Below, in pieces: positions 57,754 to 64,000 of a DNA stretch of 64,000 nt. How positions within the stretch are numbered: position 1 is the first letter of the stretch; every line of letters starts with the position of its first letter. The translations under genes were made by a program, and so were the position numbers. The notes beneath the pieces were generated by a model. The model did no database searches and was not told where the DNA came from. It worked only from the letters and a program-made list of their open reading frames with translations. The DNA lies in contig NZ_QAYE01000009.1 of assembly GCF_003053745.1 (NCBI RefSeq), positions 62,001-126,000 of the forward strand, given 5' to 3'. The stretch comes from Sphingomonas faeni (GTDB taxonomy: Bacteria; Pseudomonadota; Alphaproteobacteria; Sphingomonadales; Sphingomonadaceae).

Positions 57754-58263
57754 TCAGAAGCCCAGCGCGGCGCGATGTGCGGCCATCAGGTCGACGCCAC
57801 CGACGATCTCGATCATGCCGAGAACATCGATCTCGACTTCGACGACGCCGTTCCACGTCAGCTTGAAGTAGCTGAGCTGGCTCTTGACCTTGAATTCGGT
57901 GTCCTCGCCGGGCTTCCATTCGCCCATGTCGACCTCTTCGTGCCGACCGCGCGTAACGATCTCCAAGACGTCGACTGCGCCAGTGTCGTCGTTCTGGAAT
58001 GATCCGACGAAGCGCTGCTGTACGCCGGCGAGGTTGAGCATGCCGTATTGGCGAAGGATCTGGCGCATGGGACCGCCATACGTCGCCTCCATTTCGAGCG
58101 GCTCGCCACCCATGTCGACCTTGACTGCGCGACCCATGCCACCGGCACGGTATTCCTCGAATTTGCGCGCGAGTTTGGGGGGCGTGATCGAGACGGTTTC
58201 GCCGATGAAGGCTTCGCCGTCGTTGAACATCATCGTCTGCTTGAGCTTGCTGGGGAACGCCAT
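57754..58263 (-). CDS. FII: phage major tail tube protein (gpFII-like)
   Basis: A 169-residue tube protein (MAFPSKLKQTMMFNDGEAFI, ISPPKL-like VSITPPKLARKFEEYRAGGM). ATG 58263 follows AAAGG; a longer upstream frame is a shadow of the sheath gene. It polymerises into the inner tail tube under the sheath. Confidence 0.93.
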   Translation of the reverse strand: MAFPSKLKQTMMFNDGEAFIGETVSITPPKLARKFEEYRAGGMGRAVKVDMGGEPLEMEATYGGPMRQILRQYGMLNLAGVQQRFVGSFQNDDTGAVDVLEIVTRGRHEEVDMGEWKPGEDTEFKVKSQLSYFKLTWNGVVEVEIDVLGMIEIVGGVDLMAAHRAALGF

Positions 58264-58292
58264 CGCGTCGACCTTTCGTGGGTGAGGTGGGT

Positions 58293-59465
58293 TTAGTTGC
58301 CGGCGACTAGGCTGGTGAAGTCGGCAAAGAACTCGTCGGAGATCTCCTGCTCGATCCCGAGCGCCTCCAGCGGCGGTACGAAGGTGTAGCGGTAGCCAAT
58401 GAGCAGCTTGCCAGCCTTCAGCTGATCGACCGGGTTCTTGGCCCCGTCGAACACCGCGACGGCACCGAGGATGCGGCCGGCACGCTTTTCCTGCCGGAAT
58501 TTCTCGTTGATCTGCTCGACGATGTCCTTCGCCAGACTGGGCAGCAGCGGCTTGTCCATCGCCCACACCAGGCCGAGCGCGACGGTGTCGGCAAGGATCT
58601 GTGCGGTGCGGCAGGCGCTTTCGAACACGAAGTCGCTGGCGGGTGCGGCGCAGGTGCGATTGCCCCAAAAGCGAAGTTCGCCCGCGATACGCACGACGGT
58701 GACCAGCTGGGACGCGTTCAGTACGTTCGCGTCGCAATCAGCGTCCTGAATATCGAAGGTCACATCTGCGGCCAGGCCGTCGACCTCCGGCAGTGCAACG
58801 TTCGACAGCGTCTTGTGCCAGCCCTGCGTCTGGTCGATCGCGGCGCGTGCGCCCATCGCGACGGCCGCGACCGGCACGCCGATGCTTGCACCGTCAGCGC
58901 CATAGGGAGCGGTTACGCTGGGCCAGAGCAACGTCAGCTCGCGCGCGTCGGGGAACAGGGCGCGGTGGGCGATGGCCTCGCCGCGGTCGTTGCCGATGGC
59001 GTACGCGTAGACGCGGGCGCGGAGCCGCCTGGCGACAGTGACCATCGCCTTCGTGACCACCTCGCTTTCGAGACCAGGTGCGCCGATGATTCGGGGATGC
59101 AGGTTCAACTGCGCCGACGCGGTGAGCAGCGCCTGCATGCCGGTTTTCACGCCAGCCACATCGGTACCAACGACCGCGGTCGCCGTCGCTGCCGGCGTAG
59201 AACCTGGCGCAACGCGCACCACGACAATCGGCGCGTCGACCTGGCCGGCGATGGCCTTCAGCGCGGCGCGCAGCGTGCCGTCCGCGCCGGCCTTCTCGAT
59301 CGCGTCGTCCATGTTCGTAACCGCGACGGCAGTATCGAGCGGGAATGCGCCGGCCACCGTGGCTGGCGCGGTGGCGATCAGGCCGATGACGGCGGTGGCG
59401 ACGGTGAGGATCGAGCGGCGCGAGGACTTCACCTCGTTGACGTTGATCCCGTGGAGGAAGCTCAT
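58293..59465 (-). CDS. FI: phage tail sheath protein (gpFI-like)
   Basis: A 390-residue contractile sheath protein. It starts FLHGINVNEVKSSRRSI, typical of P2 FI, and contains VVRVAPGSTPA and the C-terminal region with ADTVALGLVWAMDKPLLPSL. It marks a contractile, myovirus-type tail. Confidence 0.94.
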   Translation of the reverse strand: MSFLHGINVNEVKSSRRSILTVATAVIGLIATAPATVAGAFPLDTAVAVTNMDDAIEKAGADGTLRAALKAIAGQVDAPIVVVRVAPGSTPAATATAVVGTDVAGVKTGMQALLTASAQLNLHPRIIGAPGLESEVVTKAMVTVARRLRARVYAYAIGNDRGEAIAHRALFPDARELTLLWPSVTAPYGADGASIGVPVAAVAMGARAAIDQTQGWHKTLSNVALPEVDGLAADVTFDIQDADCDANVLNASQLVTVVRIAGELRFWGNRTCAAPASDFVFESACRTAQILADTVALGLVWAMDKPLLPSLAKDIVEQINEKFRQEKRAGRILGAVAVFDGAKNPVDQLKAGKLLIGYRYTFVPPLEALGIEQEISDEFFADFTSLVAGN

Positions 59466-59476
59466 GTGCGGACCTT

Positions 59477-59839
59477 TCAGGCGAGCGCCGACAGGGCGCG
59501 GACGGTGGACGAGTGGGTAAAGGCGGGTGCGCCGGGCACGTCGGTGCGACGACCAGTGATCGTGAGGACGGCCGACTGGGGGAGTTTTCCGGGCGAAAGC
59601 ACGACGCGGAAAAGCCGTGCACGGCCCTCCTGACGAAGTAGCGCGTGCGCCGCGGCGGCAATGATCCGGACGCGGCCGAGTTCGTTGTTTGGCTGGTCGA
59701 TCAGCTTGGGGACTTCCGAGCCATAGTCGCGCCGCCCGCAGCGTGTGCCGACCGGCGTTTCAAGGATGTCGTCGATCGACTGGCCGAGGTGATCCCCGCC
59801 AGCGAGGCGCTTGCCTGTATGGCGATCCATGCCGATCAC
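59477..59839 (-). CDS. W: phage baseplate assembly protein W (GPW/gp25 family)
   Basis: A 120-residue baseplate wedge protein (GQSIDDILETPVGTRCGRRDYGS is the family core). The GTG at 59839 overlaps the V stop by GTGA; ATG 59830 is an alternative. In P2, W is followed by J, I and H; here the sheath gene follows directly. Confidence 0.9.
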   Translation of the reverse strand: MIGMDRHTGKRLAGGDHLGQSIDDILETPVGTRCGRRDYGSEVPKLIDQPNNELGRVRIIAAAAHALLRQEGRARLFRVVLSPGKLPQSAVLTITGRRTDVPGAPAFTHSSTVRALSALA

Positions 59840-60402
59840 TGCGGTTTCCCCGACAGCCCGCCGCCCGGCTGGACGCCATGGTGGACGTGATCCTTGAGGC
59901 TCTTGCCGGCACCGACAACGTCTGTGTCTGCGGTGATCGTGCCGGTCGACTTGATGTTGCCATCGACCGTCATGTCGCCCTTGAACGAGAGGCCACCATC
60001 CGCATCGATACGGACGGTCGCGCCGACTGGGAGAATTGCAGTCAGCGAGTGCGACTTCGGATCGTAACCGATGCGTGCGCCGTCCTCGTATTCTGTCAGG
60101 GTAGAGGCATCGTTTGCCGGATGCGGATGCGCGTCGCTCGACAGGCTACCGATGATGACGCCGCGCGCAGTGTCGGCTTCGGGTGCGAGAACCATGACTT
60201 GCTCGCCAATGGCAGGCGGCGACCAGGTGCGCGTCGATCCTGCGCGGCTCGCAAGCCACGGAATATCACCGGTCGTCAGTTCGTCGGCGAACTGAACGCA
60301 GGCGGTGCCGGCAGCATGATCGACCGAAACGATCACGCCTTCGCGCGCAAGATCGCCGATGAGGCGTTGGGTATCGGCATGTTCGACCATAGCGGCGACC
60401 AT
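59836..60402 (-). CDS. V: phage baseplate spike protein V (gpV-like)
   Basis: A ~188-residue protein. An N-terminal OB-like region (GVIVSVDHAAGTACVQFADE, PAIGEQVMVLAPEADTARGV) is followed by a beta-helical C-terminus ending KSLKDHVHHGVQPGGGLSG, whose His-x-His pattern binds metal at the spike tip in P2 gpV. ATG 60402 is used; the frame upstream to 60447 begins in a hairpin loop and is not credible. Confidence 0.88.
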   Translation of the reverse strand: MVAAMVEHADTQRLIGDLAREGVIVSVDHAAGTACVQFADELTTGDIPWLASRAGSTRTWSPPAIGEQVMVLAPEADTARGVIIGSLSSDAHPHPANDASTLTEYEDGARIGYDPKSHSLTAILPVGATVRIDADGGLSFKGDMTVDGNIKSTGTITADTDVVGAGKSLKDHVHHGVQPGGGLSGKPQ

Positions 60403-60429
60403 GCGCGGGACGTTCGGAGAGGCGAGGCC

Positions 60430-60462
60430 CCGCTCTTGTAGAAACACATTCTACAAGAGCGG
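60430..60462. repeat. 14-bp perfect hairpin
   Basis: CCGCTCTTGTAGAA (60430-60443) and TTCTACAAGAGCGG (60449-60462) pair perfectly around ACACA. It contains the stop of the 38-codon frame at 60451. It lies between gene V and the cargo-gene region. Confidence 0.75.
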
Positions 60463-60567
60463 CGGAACCCTTGCCTCATTACCCGGAGGTCGGTCGATCG
60501 AGCGAGGCACGCATGACTGCACGATCGAGTTCCCGCTCACCTTGGTTGCGCGAATGTAGATTTTCAT
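60451..60567 (-). CDS. possible 38-residue phage peptide
   Basis: A short frame (MKIYIRATKVSGNSIVQSCV ... RVPPLL) with GGAG five bases before ATG 60567 and a TAG inside the hairpin. It would be the first gene of the V operon. Length makes chance possible; the ribosome site argues for it. Confidence 0.35.
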   Translation of the reverse strand: MKIYIRATKVSGNSIVQSCVPRSIDRPPGNEARVPPLL

Positions 60568-60637
60568 CACGGCTCCGGGTTGCAGTGGCGATTCTCACGC
60601 GCAATGATCGCGAGACAAGATCAAGTGGGGCCTACAG

Positions 60638-61498
60638 ATGTTGAACGACGTGATCGTTTTTGAATTCGAGAATAATGATGGCCGCACCGTGTTGCTTGAT
60701 CCGGCGATCGTTAACGAACTGTGCGAAGCCCTTTCAAATGTAATGCGAACTTTGGTAGAAGCTCTTGGTCAAGGCGAAGCTGATATCAAGTATTACATCG
60801 TTGCCGCAGATCGCGGTAGCGTGCGGCTTGCGCTTAAAGGCATCATGAAGCGCTTCAACGGCGAATACGGCGAAAGTTTGGAAAATGCTGCGAATGTTTC
60901 GACTCTAATGCAATCTCTGGGGCCTCTTTTAATAACAGCGGGGCTATCCTTTGGCTTTTTCATCTCAAAGGACGACGCGCAAGCACGCCAGAAAACGGTG
61001 TCAGTCGAAGTTTCCGCCAACGTTGTTGATAACGCACAGGTCCTGAACGGCATCGATCACCTCGCGCGCACTGCCCTGAGTGCCGGTGCCAACCGCGTTG
61101 AAATTCGGGTTCCAGATGAGTCGACTTGCCTGTTGAATGTCGACGCTCCGAACTCTCCGCGTTTTCTCGGCATTCACGCGCAGCCCGTCGATGCACAAGA
61201 ATTCAAGAACGCCAGGTTGGAGTTGAGCGGCCGCACGCTGGACGTGGAGTATCAGGGGAAGCCGCTGAAGGCGTTGGTCGGAACCATAAAGCCCGCGCCG
61301 TATGACACCGGGTCTATAGCGGTAGTCGTAATCTGGGCCTCTCGGTTTGATCCTCCGGAGGACAACGAAGTGGTTGAGGTTTCTGGAAGCTTCATTCCAA
61401 ATTCAAGCGGCGCGTTTAAGGCCGTAGGCACGATACACCCGTCCGATCGGTCTATTGCGGGTGTCGCAGTTGTTCGGACGCGCCGTTTTGACGGCTGA
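60638..61498 (+). CDS. unrecognised phage cargo protein with central hydrophobic segment
   Basis: A 286-residue protein on the strand opposite to the late genes. AGTGGGG precedes ATG 60638. Residues 1-85 are alpha/beta (EFENNDGRTVLLDPAIVNEL, YYIVAADRGSVRLALKGI); ~93-112 is hydrophobic (LGPLLITAGLSFGFFI); residues ~120-286 are mainly beta, with VEIRVPDESTCLL and VVEVSGSFI. No catalytic motif is seen. GC is below the chromosome. A hairpin lies on each side. A cargo or defence role is inference from position. Confidence 0.8.
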   Translation: MLNDVIVFEFENNDGRTVLLDPAIVNELCEALSNVMRTLVEALGQGEADIKYYIVAADRGSVRLALKGIMKRFNGEYGESLENAANVSTLMQSLGPLLITAGLSFGFFISKDDAQARQKTVSVEVSANVVDNAQVLNGIDHLARTALSAGANRVEIRVPDESTCLLNVDAPNSPRFLGIHAQPVDAQEFKNARLELSGRTLDVEYQGKPLKALVGTIKPAPYDTGSIAVVVIWASRFDPPEDNEVVEVSGSFIPNSSGAFKAVGTIHPSDRSIAGVAVVRTRRFDG

Positions 61499-61515
61499 AC
61501 CGACAGCCGGAATTG

Positions 61516-61541
61516 GGGGTGCTGCGGAATAGCAGCACCCC
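61516..61541. terminator. bidirectional stem-loop
   Basis: GGGGTGCTGC (61516-61525) pairs with GCAGCACCCC (61532-61541) around GGAATA. It lies between the convergent stops of the cargo gene (61498) and the tail-fibre gene (61544) and probably ends both transcripts. Confidence 0.7.
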
Positions 61542-61543
61542 TA

Positions 61544-63901
61544 TTAGTTCGGGTTCAGGATCTCAAACTCCGTAACCACCGGACCGATCACGGTGCCATC
61601 CGCGAAAGTCTGAGGGTTCGCTGCCGTGATCTGGTTGAAGTAGAATTTGTTATCGACGGTCGGCGCGAAGTACGTTGAGCGCAGCGGCGCGGTCGCGTCG
61701 TCGTATCCCGCTACCTTGCGGGCGCGGAAGATGTAGCCGTTACCGTAGCCGACCAGCTCGCTCGCCTTGTTCGTGAACTGGCTGTACGTCGCGGTCGTCA
61801 GATCCTCTTCGTACTGCCCCGGCCGAGGCGGCGAGCGACGCCCCTTCGTGACCATCAGCTGACCTGCATCGTTCTGACGGAAGACGGGGAAGATGCCGGC
61901 GTAGATGTAGCTGAAGGTCTGCGCCCCGCTGATGACGAACGTCACCTCGAGCCGCAGACCCTTCACCGTCCATCGCCAGTGCGTGTAGACGTCCGCAATC
62001 TTGGTATCCGGGGCGGCATTATCAAACAGCGCCGACGTCATGTAGAACGTCAGTTCCTTGGCGGTGATCGTCTGGGCAACAGCCGGATCGAACTCGCTCC
62101 CGTCGGCGAACGCCTTGAACTCGGTCATTACCTGGTTGCCGTGGCTGATGCCGCCCGAATAGTCCGCGCGGCCCGGTTGCATCACCGCCGTCTCGATCTC
62201 CGATTGTCGGGTAAGCTGCGCAACGATCGTCTGCAAATAGCTCGCGTCCAAAGATACGTCGTACTGCCCCGAGTTGCGCCAGACGTCGACCTTCGGGCCT
62301 TTGGTGAGATCCGTGTTCAAGCTCCGCAAGAATCTCCATGCAGTCCAGCGGGCTTTCGCGCCCGGAACATAGATGTTCATCGAGCCGATGCCGCCATTCG
62401 TTGGGGCGACCTTTGCAATCACCAAGCTGTTGTCGCGCGCGATGCTTGCAACCTCTAGCCGGTAGGCACCACCGCCGTAGATCTGGTCCAGTGGCGAAGC
62501 CGAGGATCCGCTGGTCGTGTGGCTGAACAGGACGATCTTGTTGCCGCTCTGCCAGCCACTATTCGCGCCTGCAGCCAGATTGTTCACCACCGTTGGAACA
62601 ACACGGGTCAGGCTGCCGGCAGGCTGGTCGTCCAAGTTGGCGACGATCGCCTGATTAGCGCCAAGCACCACGTCGGCCAGGCCGTCGATCCGATACTCGA
62701 TGCTGCCCGTGGCGTTTTCCTTCCAGACGCGGCCCTGGCTGATCGAAACCGTCACGGTGCCGTTGCCGTTGTTGACCAGCTTGAAGATGCGGCCGTCGAC
62801 CGTTCGGCGCGTGCGCAGCGTGCTGGTCGCCAACGCCGAAGTGTCGGGGACCGGCAGGTGCAGCACGTAAGGTCCGCCGCCGTAAATCTGATCGATAGGC
62901 AGCCCGGCATCGGTGTTGGCGTTCGCGAACAGCACCAGCTTGTTGCCGCTCTGCCATCCGGCATTCGCAACCGAGGCGGGGTTGCCGACATACGGCACCA
63001 CCCGCCCCGATGCGTTTACCGCGCTATCGAGATCGACCATCAGTGCCTGCCCGTTGGGGATGACGACGTTGGTGACGCCGTCGATCTTGTACAAAGGATT
63101 GCCGGCATTGTTCTCGGCGTACACGCGGCCCTGCGATGCCGAGATCGTCAGCGCGTTAGGTGCTGCGGATAGCGCGTAGATCCGGCCGGTGACATTGTAG
63201 CGGGCGCGGCGCGTGTTGAGATCGAGCGGCGTCGTATCGGGGACCGGCAAGTTCAGGCGGTAAGCGCCACCGCCGTAGATCTGGTCGATCGGGAGGCCGC
63301 TCGAACTGGTCGTATGCGAGAAAAGCACGACCCAGTTTCCCGACTGCCACCCGACGCTGCCAACGGATCCGAGGTTGACGACAGTCGGCGTCAACCGACC
63401 GTTGCTGTCGACGGCACTGTCAAGGTCGACGACCAGCGCCCGATTCGCCGAAAGGACGACGTCAGCGATCCCGTTCACACGAAACGACGGCGAGCCGGCT
63501 TGGTTTTCGTCCCATATGCGGCCCTGCGAGGCGGAGATCTTGATCGTGCCGTCGAGGTTGTTGGTCAGCGCATACACCCGCCCATCCGAGATGCGGCGCG
63601 CGCGCTTCTCGCTGTTCGCCGTGAGCTGCTTCATCTCGCCTTCAGTGAGTTCGCCGGCCCACGTCAGCAGATCGGCCGCGAGTGTATAGGTACGGCCTGT
63701 GATGCCCGCCGTATCGGCCGCCAGAACTTTCACGCGCATCCCTGCCTCGCGGCGCGCAGCTGGGATCGCATCGCGATCGGCTGCTGTGGCGGTCGCACGA
63801 TAGCCGCCCTGGCCGAACTCTTCGCGGTGGGTGGGATATTGATCAGCCGTATCGAACGGCGTGATCGGAGCCGCGACATTGGTGCCGAGGATAGTGCTCA
63901 T
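61544..63901 (-). CDS. phage tail fibre-like protein with three internal repeats
   Basis: A 785-residue protein. After ~100 residues with a phage-structural look, three repeats of ~120 residues follow (~100-223, 231-353, 365-485), each with ISASQGRVY-like, VDLDSAV-like, GWQSGN and IDQIYGGGAYRL-like motifs. Residues ~490-785 form a unique C-terminal part (YIYAGIFPVFRQNDAGQLMV). It is probably a receptor-binding fibre or tip protein. Its start overlaps the upstream stop by ATGA. Confidence 0.75.
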   Translation of the reverse strand: MSTILGTNVAAPITPFDTADQYPTHREEFGQGGYRATATAADRDAIPAARREAGMRVKVLAADTAGITGRTYTLAADLLTWAGELTEGEMKQLTANSEKRARRISDGRVYALTNNLDGTIKISASQGRIWDENQAGSPSFRVNGIADVVLSANRALVVDLDSAVDSNGRLTPTVVNLGSVGSVGWQSGNWVVLFSHTTSSSGLPIDQIYGGGAYRLNLPVPDTTPLDLNTRRARYNVTGRIYALSAAPNALTISASQGRVYAENNAGNPLYKIDGVTNVVIPNGQALMVDLDSAVNASGRVVPYVGNPASVANAGWQSGNKLVLFANANTDAGLPIDQIYGGGPYVLHLPVPDTSALATSTLRTRRTVDGRIFKLVNNGNGTVTVSISQGRVWKENATGSIEYRIDGLADVVLGANQAIVANLDDQPAGSLTRVVPTVVNNLAAGANSGWQSGNKIVLFSHTTSGSSASPLDQIYGGGAYRLEVASIARDNSLVIAKVAPTNGGIGSMNIYVPGAKARWTAWRFLRSLNTDLTKGPKVDVWRNSGQYDVSLDASYLQTIVAQLTRQSEIETAVMQPGRADYSGGISHGNQVMTEFKAFADGSEFDPAVAQTITAKELTFYMTSALFDNAAPDTKIADVYTHWRWTVKGLRLEVTFVISGAQTFSYIYAGIFPVFRQNDAGQLMVTKGRRSPPRPGQYEEDLTTATYSQFTNKASELVGYGNGYIFRARKVAGYDDATAPLRSTYFAPTVDNKFYFNQITAANPQTFADGTVIGPVVTEFEILNPN
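62447..63604 (-). repeat. three tandem coding repeats in the tail fibre gene
   Basis: Protein-level repeats of ~370 bases each, at 63,233-63,604, 62,843-63,211 and 62,447-62,809. They share GWQSGN and IDQIYGGG but differ at many sites, so duplication is not recent. Confidence 0.75.
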
Positions 63902-64000
63902 GCGAAGGTGACCTCAATGGAAGCGCCCGTTTGCGGCGTGTTGAAGACGAGGATGTTCATCGGCACGGTGGCACCGCTGGCGTTGATCACGTCGCGGGTC
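63898..64000 (-). CDS. phage structural gene, 3' end (partial)
   Basis: Only the last 33 codons (RDVINASGATVPMNILVFNT ... SIEVTFA) are in the window. The stop overlaps the tail-fibre start by ATGA, so it belongs to the same operon. It is too short for a family call. Confidence 0.6.
   Translation of the reverse strand, partial: TRDVINASGATVPMNILVFNTPQTGASIEVTFA

Larger units (their letters stand above)
46969..64000. mobile_element. P2-like prophage (left part, extends past window)
   Basis: From tRNA-Thr to the window end nearly all genes are phage: integrase, an early operon with an Ogr-type activator, a CI/Cro switch, then D, U, T, E', E, FII, FI, W, V and tail-fibre genes in P2 order. Capsid, terminase, J, I, lysis and replication genes are not seen. 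Two cargo genes on the opposite strand interrupt it. The distal attachment site is outside the window. Confidence 0.93.

Noticed and set aside
60568..60637. Ogr-type late promoter (TGT-N12-ACA) upstream of the V operon
   Set aside because: I scanned the gap and found no TGT-N12-ACA match.

Overview
The window is a GC-rich alphaproteobacterial chromosome segment that most resembles a sphingomonad (Sphingomonas or a close relative). Pointers are the infA-maf-short RNase E/G-yacG-tRNA-Phe cluster, a 180-kDa-type NAD-glutamate dehydrogenase, cobS/cobT, a K+-independent H+-pyrophosphatase, a type of L36 without zinc cysteines, and many paired palindromic intergenic repeats. It splits into a chromosomal part (1 to about 46,970) and a P2-like prophage (about 46,970 to beyond 64,000).

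Chromosomal part. 1-7,050: end of an M16 peptidase, a small beta-rich protein, a secreted CocE-type hydrolase, then a fused DegT-type PLP enzyme/flavoprotein coupled to a GT2 glycosyltransferase. 7,050-14,000: two L,D-transpeptidases, rpmJ with a HAD hydrolase, a lipoprotein coupled to an M14 carboxypeptidase, gpmA, purE-purK. 14,000-18,450: a small membrane protein, tRNA-Phe, yacG, a degenerate RNase E/G, maf, infA and a DNA methyltransferase with a nuclease-like C-terminus. 18,500-26,730: an S9 peptidase, hppA, thiL, nusB, hisD, hisG. 26,770-35,880: DUF2332, RcnB-like, epoxide-hydrolase-like, pirin, NUDIX, GST, BolA, a J-domain protein, cobS, cobT. 35,880-46,760: an RHH protein, a Fur-box-preceded TonB receptor/piuC/PepSY iron unit, NAD-GDH and a PAS protein. 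At least three families of paired inverted repeats (REPIN-like) lie between these genes; two of them appear to have become part of neighbouring genes.

Prophage. A tyrosine integrase lies directly behind tRNA-Thr(CGT). A leftward early operon runs from a Cro/YdaS-like gene through a CII-like regulator, an Ogr/Delta zinc-finger activator and small ORFs to int; a divergent CI-like repressor faces it across palindromic operators. Late genes run leftward in P2 order: tail fibre, V, W, FI (sheath), FII (tube), E/E', T (tape measure), U, D. E/E' keeps the P2-type slippery heptamer TTTTTTG in the correct frame with an open -1 frame into GpE, so a programmed -1 frameshift is strongly indicated.

Two rightward cargo genes interrupt the leftward phage genes. 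One (52,175-53,293) is AT-rich and encodes an intact RelA/SpoT-type alarmone synthetase domain with a long C-terminal extension, a candidate toxSAS/CapRel-like abortive-infection protein. The other (60,638-61,498) encodes a protein I cannot assign, with one central hydrophobic segment, flanked by hairpins. They are the best candidates for new phage-borne systems here. No phage replication gene, capsid gene or distal attachment site is visible; the prophage continues past the window.
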